Made by a program: the position numbers and the translations under genes
Part shown: in pieces, positions 1-5,199 of the stretch
How positions within the stretch are numbered: position 1 is the stretch's first letter
Layout of the letters: the number at the start of each line of letters is the position of its first letter
Notes under the pieces: generated by a model
The model's database searches: none
What the model was told of the DNA's origin: nothing
The model's input: the letters and a program-made list of their open reading frames with translations, nothing else
From: an uncultured Lewinella sp.
Lineage (GTDB): Bacteria > Bacteroidota > Bacteroidia > Chitinophagales > Saprospiraceae
DNA: 13,555 bases
Reading direction: 5' to 3'
Assembly (NCBI GenBank): GCA_938021455.1
Contig: CALIGP010000376.1
Span: forward strand, 1-13,555

Positions 1-364
1 CCACCCAGTACCCGTCCGGGTCTTGAAAGTAAACCTGCAAAATGCCGTCTTTCCTGACGTAGTCTTTTGCGGGGGTTCCCAGCCAATCCGTATAGTCCAC
101 TTCGAGGCGCTTCAGGTGCTCTACAAAAGAAGGCACGTCGGCCGTAGATAAAGCAAAATGAACGGCCTTATTGGTTTTGATCTCAGCTCCCGGGCGAGGG
201 ATGAGGTGAAGTTGTCTTCCTTCATTCAGGGACAGCCATCTGGTTTTAGAATTGGAGGCCGTGTTTTTAATTTCTTCCAGCTGCAATACTCGTTGATAAA
301 AATTAACGGACTTGTCTACGTTCTGTACGGAGATGGCGATGTGGTTGAGTAGGAAGGTTGGCAT
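1..364 (-). CDS. VOC-family (glyoxalase/bleomycin-resistance fold) protein, C-terminus cut by window edge
   Basis: The minus-strand frame begins at an ATG at 362-364 and stays open for 121 codons to the left edge, so the C-terminus is missing; the family is usually 120-150 residues and probably few residues are lost. The start reads MPTFLLNHIAISVQNVDKSV, with the typical VOC opening strand (NHIAISV) followed by a 'D.SV.FYQRVL' helix. The last visible part, VYFQDPDGYWV, is the classic 'F.DPDGY..E' strand; the metal-ligand Glu normally following it is outside the window. VOC proteins are small metal-dependent enzymes (lyases, dioxygenases, isomerases) or resistance proteins; the substrate cannot be told here. 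No Shine-Dalgarno is visible, only an A-rich tract. It lies 52 bases downstream of the helicase stop on the same strand and could be read through from it, although a palindrome sits between them. Confidence 0.9.
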   Translation of the reverse strand, partial: MPTFLLNHIAISVQNVDKSVNFYQRVLQLEEIKNTASNSKTRWLSLNEGRQLHLIPRPGAEIKTNKAVHFALSTADVPSFVEHLKRLEVDYTDWLGTPAKDYVRKDGILQVYFQDPDGYWV

Positions 365-392
365 GAGTTGTTTTTTTTACAGCGCTTCGCTT

Positions 393-420
393 GTTAGCAG
401 ACGGCTAAAGCCGTCGCTAC
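393..420. repeat. REP-like palindrome (CT-NN-AG family) overlapping the helicase stop codon
   Basis: GACGGCT-AA-AGCCGTC at 400-415 is a perfect 7-bp inverted repeat, extended outward by GT(T)AGC/GCTAC pairing to 393-420. The helicase stop codon (417-419) lies inside the outer arm. It shares the layout 'arm ending CT, two bases, AG-starting arm' with palindromes at 8250-8267, 10179-10210 and 12458-12473. It could end helicase transcription, but there is no clear U tract directly after the stem; a run of T on the plus strand at 370-378 lies on the other side. Confidence 0.7.
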
Positions 421-2903
421 TCCAAGCCCACCGCCGTCCGTCCTAGACGGAGTTCTTCATAAGTAAACTTCCCATCGAAATACTTATAACCATCACTCAG
501 CAAAGCCTCCGCATCCTTCCGGAAGAATGGAGCCATTTCGTCGATCTTACTCTGTTCGATTAGGTCGGTAACGGGTAGATCTCCGCTCTTGACGAAGTGC
601 GCGAGGTGGGTGGTGATGGTGCCGGTGGTCAGCTGGCGGATTTTGGCGACTTCAGCAATGGATTTGCCCTCCTGGTAAAGATCCAGGGTCGTCTGTTTAG
701 TGTCGGAGCGTCTGCTGCCAGCGGGCTTCTTAGGGCCGGCTAAAGCCTGGAACAGATCGGTGACGACCTCCTTCCCCTCCAGGTAATCATCCACGATTTC
801 GAGAATAGTTTCACCGTAGGAAGCAACGGTCTTCTGGCCCACACCCTTGATGCGAAGCAGGGAGGCGTTGCTGGTGGGCAGCGCTTCGGCGATGCCGATC
901 AGGACGGCATTTGTGGCGACTATGTAAGCTGGCTTTTCAATCTCCTGAGCGGTAGCATTGCGCCAGTCGACGAGCTTACCGAATAAATCCGGATGCGTCA
1001 GGTCTTCAATCTGGACGGTTTTGGTGGGGGCGGCTTTGGCCACCCGTTTCGTGTACGCTGCGTCCGCATCCGCACGGGCACGGATGAAGCGGTCAGGCTC
1101 GAAGCCCTCCAGAGTACTTTCGAATACTTTAAGCTTGATGAAGGTCTGAAGGCGGAGGTCCTGCAGCCGCTCGGCAATCTGTCCGGCCACGCTCTTGTTG
1201 TCCGTCATAATGCCAAACTCTTCGAGCGTAGGGAGCAGGCTGTTGCCCAGGTAGTCCGTGAAATATTTGGCAGCGCCTGCGAGCCGCTTGGTCAGCTCAG
1301 GATGATCAGCGGGCAAAGTCGGATCCTTCGCGTAGATACTAAGCCAGGGGATAAATTTATGGCCCACCTCGATGGCTTTAGCCTTCACTTCTTCGTGCAG
1401 CTTATGGAATGTAGCGTGGGCGTTGCCCTGGATGGCACGCTCGTGCTCAAAGAGAGATTTCTGCATACGCTTGCCCGCCCACTCCAGCTCCGTGAAGGTG
1501 AACAGATTGTTGAGGCAGTCGAGTTGGTAGGCGTGTTTATCCGCCCGCAGGTCTTCTGCGGAAGGTTGCTCTTCCTCGGCTTTGGCGGAGTAGTTACTAA
1601 CGACGGCATCGGTTCGAACGCTACTGTCCTGAATCTTGCTGCTGAGGACAATCCCCTCAAAAGTCTTACAACGACTCAGAGCCACGTACACCTGCCCGTG
1701 AGCGAAGGCAGAAGCAGCATCAATGACCACCTTTTCGAAAGTCAGTCCCTGGCTCTTATGAATGGTAATGGCCCAGGCCAGCTTCAGCGGATGCTGGGAA
1801 TAAGTCCCGATGATGTTCTCCTCCACCTCCCGGGATTTGCCCATCTCGAACTTCCGGTTTTCCCAGATCACGGGGTAGACGATGATGTCGTCTTCTCCTG
1901 GGCAGGTAACGGTGATAGCTTCACCCTTAATGGCGGTAATCTTACCGATTTTACCGTTGTAGTAAAGCCGGTCCGGGTAGCTATCATTTTTGTTAAACAT
2001 CACCTGGGCACCAATCTTGAAGGTGAGTTTCTCCTCGTTGGGATACATGGACTCTGGGAAAGTGCCCGTTGTTTCGGCGGAGAATTTGTACTCCTGTCCG
2101 GCGAGTTCCTGCAGCTTTCGTTCGTTGATACTCCTGGCGGAGGCATTATGGGAACTAAGGGTAATGTAGCCGTCGGCTTCATCGGGACGGAAGTTGGCTT
2201 CGTAGCGTTCGTTGAGGGTAGCGAAGACCTCGCCGTCCATCTGGTTGTTGCGCACCTTATTGAGTAGGCCGATGAATTTCTCATCCGACTGCCGGTAAAT
2301 GTGCTTCAGCTGCACGACCCGGGCCCGGGCTTTACGCAGGGCGATGCTGCCAAAGAAGTAAGCCGTTTTGTAATGGGGGCTGAGTTCGCGCCAGTCGCTG
2401 TCTTTGACCACCGGCGGTAGCTGGTGAAGATCACCGATCATGAGCAGCTGCAAGCCGCCGAAGGGCTCGTCGCGGCGGCGAACCTGTCGCAGGACTACGT
2501 CGATACCATCCAGCACGTCCGCACGCACCATGCTGATCTCATCGATGACGAGTAAGTCCAGGCTTTTAAGCAGTTCGATCTTTTTGGCGGAGAACCGTTT
2601 CTGGCGCATTTCGCGGTCCGTTCGCTCGGGCGTCAATACGCCGAAGGGAAGTTGGAACAGGCTGTGAATGGTTACGCCCTTGGCATTGATGGCCGCAACA
2701 CCGGTTGGGGCAACGACGGCCATTCGCTTGGGCAGCTCTGCCCGGATCCGATGCAAAAAAGTCGTCTTACCCGTACCGGCCTTCCCCGTAAGGAATAGGT
2801 GACGGTTCGTCTGGCTGACGTAGTCGTAGGCAAGTTCGAGTTCAGGGTTAGTGGCCATGGACGGCGAAGGTAAAACTTGTGGGGGAGTTAGGGTAGCAAT
2901 CAT
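417..2903 (-). CDS. PIF1/RecD-like superfamily 1 helicase with HRDC and RecQ-type HTH C-terminal domains
   Basis: This 828-residue protein is an ATP-dependent DNA helicase. Visible SF1 motifs are Walker A GKAGTGKT (40-47), Walker B LLVIDEISM (117-125), motif III MIGDLHQLPP (155-164), the UvrD/PIF1-type motif TIHKSQGLTF (380-389) and motif VI QVYVALSR (404-411). After a helical linker of about 200 residues comes an HRDC-like domain (about 640-710, with the helix-hairpin-like LLRIKGVGQKT), then a winged-helix/HTH segment (about 735-820, TTLDLYQEGKSIAEVAKIR) of the kind found at the end of RecQ. PIF1/RecD2 helicases act in repair, fork progression and G4 or R-loop removal; the exact role here is inferred. 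ATG at 2901-2903 gives the longest form; Met16 (codon 2856-2858) is an alternative start that keeps every motif. No SD is seen. Upstream lies a 10-bp-phased AT-rich array and a weak TAATTCTG (-7-like, one mismatch) at 2920-2927. Confidence 0.93.
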   Translation of the reverse strand: MIATLTPPQVLPSPSMATNPELELAYDYVSQTNRHLFLTGKAGTGKTTFLHRIRAELPKRMAVVAPTGVAAINAKGVTIHSLFQLPFGVLTPERTDREMRQKRFSAKKIELLKSLDLLVIDEISMVRADVLDGIDVVLRQVRRRDEPFGGLQLLMIGDLHQLPPVVKDSDWRELSPHYKTAYFFGSIALRKARARVVQLKHIYRQSDEKFIGLLNKVRNNQMDGEVFATLNERYEANFRPDEADGYITLSSHNASARSINERKLQELAGQEYKFSAETTGTFPESMYPNEEKLTFKIGAQVMFNKNDSYPDRLYYNGKIGKITAIKGEAITVTCPGEDDIIVYPVIWENRKFEMGKSREVEENIIGTYSQHPLKLAWAITIHKSQGLTFEKVVIDAASAFAHGQVYVALSRCKTFEGIVLSSKIQDSSVRTDAVVSNYSAKAEEEQPSAEDLRADKHAYQLDCLNNLFTFTELEWAGKRMQKSLFEHERAIQGNAHATFHKLHEEVKAKAIEVGHKFIPWLSIYAKDPTLPADHPELTKRLAGAAKYFTDYLGNSLLPTLEEFGIMTDNKSVAGQIAERLQDLRLQTFIKLKVFESTLEGFEPDRFIRARADADAAYTKRVAKAAPTKTVQIEDLTHPDLFGKLVDWRNATAQEIEKPAYIVATNAVLIGIAEALPTSNASLLRIKGVGQKTVASYGETILEIVDDYLEGKEVVTDLFQALAGPKKPAGSRRSDTKQTTLDLYQEGKSIAEVAKIRQLTTGTITTHLAHFVKSGDLPVTDLIEQSKIDEMAPFFRKDAEALLSDGYKYFDGKFTYEELRLGRTAVGLE

Positions 2904-2936
2904 GGTTGCAAGGTGGGAACAGAATTATCCGTTAGT

Positions 2937-2980
2937 CGTCATTTATACGTATAAAAACGTTTATATGCGTTTATAGACGG
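2937..2980. promoter_or_regulatory. 10-bp-phased CGT/AT-tract array upstream of the helicase
   Basis: CG dinucleotides at 2937, 2948, 2958, 2968 and 2978 are spaced 10-11 bases apart, each followed by an AT run; CGTTTATA occurs exactly at 2958-2965 and 2968-2975, and TATACGTATA at 2944-2953 is palindromic. Helical phasing of AT tracts is typical of bent DNA or of arrays bound by a protein on one face. Its position 34-77 bases before the helicase start suggests an upstream promoter element or operator; this is inference. Confidence 0.4.
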
Positions 2981-2986
2981 ATAGGG

Positions 2987-3014
2987 GTTGCGAGTTGCAG
3001 GTTGCGGGTTGGGC
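2987..3014. repeat. Tandem heptamer array GTTGCRR x4
   Basis: Four consecutive heptamers, GTTGCGA, GTTGCAG, GTTGCGG and GTTGGGC, lie head to tail. It is one of two heptamer arrays in this intergenic region; the other, with a different unit, precedes gatB. No function is apparent. Confidence 0.7.
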
Positions 3015-3025
3015 GGATGGACGCG

Positions 3026-3050
3026 GATTTTTGGGCGCGGACGCAGGTGC
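3026..3050 (-). repeat. Dispersed repeat module GCACCTGCGTCCGCGCC, intergenic copy
   Basis: Read on the minus strand the segment starts GCACCTGCGTCCGCGCC and continues CAAAAATC. It matches 23 of 25 bases with 3871-3895 inside gatB. The first 17 bases also recur exactly at 12574-12590, and a shorter partial copy is at 12501-12514 on the minus strand. Confidence 0.75.
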
Positions 3051-3132
3051 AAGGTTTTGGTAAAAGAGAAAGGGTGACCCGGACGCTCGAAGGCCGCTCT
3101 GCGACGCTACAAGGTCCTGGCCGCGGTCTGTA

Positions 3133-3171
3133 GGGACCTAGTAGCCTCCTGAAAGGACCTACTAGCGTCCC
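3133..3171. repeat. Nested hairpin sharing a 12-mer with the gatB downstream region
   Basis: GGGACCTAGTAG (3133-3144) pairs with CTACTAGCGTCCC (3159-3171) with one bulged base, and TCCT-GAA-AGGA forms an inner stem. TCCTGAAAGGAC (3147-3158) recurs exactly at 5086-5097, so both probably belong to one dispersed hairpin family. There is no adjacent gene end for it to terminate. Confidence 0.6.
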
Positions 3172-3193
3172 GGTTCTTAACCGCAAGATATTG

Positions 3194-3368
3194 GATGTAG
3201 GGTGATAAGAATTTACTAATGCTTGTGTTAGGAAACCTCTCCCCCGGCCCCTCTCCGAAGGAGAGGGGTGACCCTTCGACTTTGATTATCAGTAAATTAT
3301 AGCATATTTACTCTCTTTTGATTTCTCATGCATAATTGGTGAGTTACAAATTCTTATCACCCTACATC
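3194..3368. mobile_element. MITE-like element with perfect 20-bp terminal inverted repeats
   Basis: GATGTAGGGTGATAAGAATT at 3194-3213 is the exact reverse complement of 3349-3368, enclosing 135 bases with no coding capacity. Inside are a 9-bp hairpin (3248-3268) and AGTAAAT/ATTTACT (3291-3312). Size, terminal repeats and lack of a gene fit a miniature inverted-repeat transposable element. I see no unambiguous target-site duplication, since the flanking GGATG pair overlaps the left end, and no transposase in the window to identify its parent. A large transcribed stem-loop or paired binding sites remain alternatives. Confidence 0.55.
3248..3268. repeat. CCCCTCTCC-GAA-GGAGAGGGG hairpin
   Basis: A perfect 9-bp stem closes a three-base GAA loop, preceded by the similar CTCTCCCCCGG. 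It lies within the MITE-like element. GGGGTGACC or a close variant follows this stem and also appears near 3070 and at 5112-5120, suggesting repeat families sharing a border motif. Confidence 0.65.
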
Positions 3369-3375
3369 GGATGAA

Positions 3376-3401
3376 CTTTTGCCGACTTCGTCAGGCAAAA
3401 G
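3376..3401. other. Strong hairpin in the gatB upstream region
   Basis: CTTTTGCC (3376-3383) pairs with GGCAAAAG (3394-3401) and GAC-TTC-GTC continues the stem with a single bulged A, giving 11 bp. It stands 125 bases before gatB and just outside the MITE-like right end. Its core GCCGACTTC resembles the minus-strand core of the hairpin at 10179-10210. It may be a leader structure, a terminator for upstream transcription, or another repeat copy. Confidence 0.5.
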
Positions 3402-3464
3402 AGACCGCCGATGACCGCTGGCTTGCCTGCTTAGTATCTTCTGCCAATCGTAAATACCTCCCTC

Positions 3465-3499
3465 AAGAATCAAAAATCGAGAATCGAGAATCGAGAATC
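3465..3499. repeat. Tandem heptamer array (GAGAATC x3 plus two variants) before gatB
   Basis: AAGAATC, AAAAATC, GAGAATC, GAGAATC and GAGAATC run head to tail, ending 26 bases before the gatB start, so the array probably lies in or near the 5' untranslated leader. Positions 3472-3493 match 19 of 22 bases with 3889-3910 inside gatB. Confidence 0.75.
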
Positions 3500-3525
3500 A
3501 CCCCTTCTCCTCTTATCTTCGCCCC

Positions 3526-4995
3526 ATGGCAAATACCTCCTACGAAACCGTCATCGGCCTGGAAGCCCACGTGCAGCTGGCCACCGAAAGCAAAGCCTTC
3601 TGCGCCGACCGCAACCAGTTCGGTTCGGAGCCGAACCGGAACATCAGTATGATCAGCCTGGGCTACCCAGGCACCTTACCGATGCTGAACGAACAGCAAG
3701 TTCGCTTTGCCGTCAAGCTGGGCCTGGCGCTGGGATGTAAGATCAATAAGCGCAGCACCTTTGACCGGAAAAATTACTTCTACGCTGACCTTCCCAAGGG
3801 CTACCAGATCACCCAGGATGAGAATCCGATTTGTCTGGGCGGAGGGCTTCCGCTGAGAACAACTTCCACTGCACCTGCGTCTGCGCCGAAAAATCGTGAA
3901 CCAAGAATCGTACAACTTCATCACATCCATATGGAGGAGGATGCGGGTAAAAGCATCCACGCCAACGGAGAGCCCTACACGAAAGTAGATCTGAACCGCG
4001 CCGGCACTCCCCTTTTGGAGATCGTCACCGAACCCGATCTCCGTTCCGCCGAAGAAGTGGACGCCTTCATGAATGGCATGCGTCGACTCGTTCGCTGGCT
4101 CGGCGTTAGTGACGGCAACATGCAAGAAGGCAGCCTTCGCTGCGACGTCAACATCAGCGTTCGCCCCGAGGGGCAAAGCGAATACGGCACCCGCTGCGAA
4201 ATCAAGAACATGAACTCCATGAAGTTTGCCCGCCAGGCGGTGAGCTACGAAGTGGAGCGACAGATCGGGCTGATCGAAAACGGAGAATCCGTCCGCCAGC
4301 AAACGCGGCAGTTCGACCCCGTCAGTGGGACTACGAGCGCCCTACGCGACAAAGAAGACGCTCATGACTACCGCTATTTCCCCGATCCGGACCTTCCTCC
4401 GGTAGTACTTAGTGATGCACTCATCAACGAAATCCGTGCGGAGATCGACGTCCTCCCCTGGCAGGCCTACACCCAGCTGCTCAACGATTTTGAACTGGAC
4501 ACTGATGATGCTCATCAGCTCAGCGAAGACCGGCTTACTTACCATACTTTCCTGGCCTATGCAGAGCTATCGCCTTCCGTTACCGACCTGGCTAAACTAT
4601 GGGTCAACCGCATTGCTCCCTGGCTGAACGAGGAAGGGCTCAGCCCCGATCAACTTCCCCTAACGCCCGATCAAATTGCTCAGTTTCAGGAGATGATCCT
4701 AGCCGGTGACGTAGCCGCTGCCGCCGCCAGCGCTAAGCTCCTGCCTTCCCTGCTGGAAACTCCGGGCGCGCCCATGCAACGCGCCGAAGACCTCGGCCTA
4801 ATCCAGAACAACGATGCTGACTTTCTTAGCGGACTGGTCGATGCCGTGATCGCTGAGTTCCCTGACAAAGTCCTCGCCTACCGGAAGGGTAAAAAAGGCC
4901 TTATTGGCTTCTTCATGGGCGAAGTAATGAAGCGCTCCAAGGGAAGTGCAGAGCCGAAGGAGACGAATAAACTACTGCAGGAGCGGTTAGGATAG
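3526..4995 (+). CDS. gatB: Aspartyl/glutamyl-tRNA amidotransferase subunit B
   Basis: GatB is the tRNA-binding kinase/transamidase subunit of cytoplasmic GatCAB, which converts Glu-tRNA(Gln) and Asp-tRNA(Asn) to the amide forms. The 489 residues span the family length. Signature segments are YETVIGLEAHVQL (6-18), KNYFYADLPKGYQI (82-95), HMEEDAGKSIH (135-145), LNRAGTPLLEIVTEPDLRS (156-174), DGNMQEGSLRCDVNIS (196-211) and DYRYFPDPDL (281-290); the C-terminal helical YqeY-like domain (about 340-489) ends in KKGLIGFFMGEVMKRS. ATG 3526 is supported by the family N-terminus immediately following; no SD is present. No gatA or gatC is adjacent, which is common. Residues about 112-126 (TTSTAPASAPKNREP) form a low-complexity loop roughly ten residues longer than I recall for other Bacteroidota GatB, and its DNA matches intergenic repeats. 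All key motifs are intact, so the gene is expected to be functional. Confidence 0.97.
   Translation: MANTSYETVIGLEAHVQLATESKAFCADRNQFGSEPNRNISMISLGYPGTLPMLNEQQVRFAVKLGLALGCKINKRSTFDRKNYFYADLPKGYQITQDENPICLGGGLPLRTTSTAPASAPKNREPRIVQLHHIHMEEDAGKSIHANGEPYTKVDLNRAGTPLLEIVTEPDLRSAEEVDAFMNGMRRLVRWLGVSDGNMQEGSLRCDVNISVRPEGQSEYGTRCEIKNMNSMKFARQAVSYEVERQIGLIENGESVRQQTRQFDPVSGTTSALRDKEDAHDYRYFPDPDLPPVVLSDALINEIRAEIDVLPWQAYTQLLNDFELDTDDAHQLSEDRLTYHTFLAYAELSPSVTDLAKLWVNRIAPWLNEEGLSPDQLPLTPDQIAQFQEMILAGDVAAAAASAKLLPSLLETPGAPMQRAEDLGLIQNNDADFLSGLVDAVIAEFPDKVLAYRKGKKGLIGFFMGEVMKRSKGSAEPKETNKLLQERLG
3871..3910 (+). repeat. Intergenic repeat modules embedded in frame in gatB
   Basis: Bases 3871-3895 match 23 of 25 with the reverse complement of intergenic 3026-3050, and 3889-3910 match 19 of 22 with the GAGAATC array at 3472-3493. 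The stretch encodes APASAPKNREPRI, within the lengthened GatB loop. Coding frame is preserved on both sides. Confidence 0.65.
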
Positions 4996-4997
4996 TA

Positions 4998-5028
4998 TGA
5001 TAGATTGATAGTAATGATAGTTTGATAG
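4998..5028. repeat. Degenerate TGATAG tandem repeat after gatB
   Basis: TGATAG occurs at 4998, 5006, 5015 and 5023, that is, every 8-9 bases, starting three bases after the gatB stop, with a further GATAG overlapping the stop itself. No function is evident; it could be transcribed in the 3' untranslated region. Confidence 0.6.
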
Positions 5029-5084
5029 TAGGCTGCCGCATTTTGGAGAAGGAATTCCGTGATTGCACCATTGCCGCACACATA

Positions 5085-5199
5085 GTCCTGAAAGGACGCC
5101 TACCGTAGCGAGGGGTGACCAAGCTGGCGAAGCCGGCGCGGGACCCCCTCGTACGAAGCCAGTGCGGTAGCCTAGAGGACGACCAAACGACCAGGCTAC
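5085..5199. terminator. Cluster of nested hairpins between convergent gatB and the T9SS gene
   Basis: Four structures are stacked: GTCCT-GAA-AGGAC (5085-5097); CTACCG (5100-5105) with CGGTAG (5165-5170); inside it GTA-g-CGAGGGG (5105-5115) with CCCCTCGTAC (5145-5154); and innermost GCTGGC-GAA-GCCGGC (5123-5137). A further hairpin, GTAGCCT (5168-5174) with AGGCTAC (5193-5199), touches the minus-strand stop. A bidirectional terminator fits the convergent position, but U tracts are lacking, so a structured repeat or an RNA is also possible. Confidence 0.45.

Larger units (their letters stand above)
2904..3525. other. 622-base gene-free, repeat-dense region between divergent helicase and gatB
   Basis: I find no convincing gene here. 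Short open frames exist but consist of repeat DNA and have no family resemblance. The region holds, in order, the helicase promoter area with a phased array, a GTTGCGR heptamer array, one dispersed GCACCTGCG module, a nested hairpin, a MITE-like element, a leader hairpin, and a GAGAATC heptamer array just before gatB. Both divergent promoters must lie within it. Confidence 0.8.

Noticed and set aside
993..2267. 424-codon open frame on the plus strand, opposite the helicase
   Set aside because: It lies wholly antisense to a helicase with intact motifs, has no recognisable domain, and its length follows from the GC-rich codons of the real gene.
2971..3186. 71-codon minus-strand frame in the helicase-gatB spacer
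   Set aside because: Composed of heptamer repeat, dispersed module and hairpin DNA, rich in Arg and Pro, with no family resemblance.
2937..3499. CRISPR array or replication origin in the repeat-rich spacer
   Set aside because: Repeats are short, tandem and without unique spacers; no cas or dnaA gene and no DnaA-box cluster is visible.
3371..3652. 93-codon plus-strand frame overlapping the gatB start
   Set aside because: Out of frame with gatB and made of leader hairpin and heptamer repeat DNA.
3676..4302. 208-codon open frame antisense to gatB
   Set aside because: Shadow of gatB, which is certain from its conserved motifs; the product resembles nothing.
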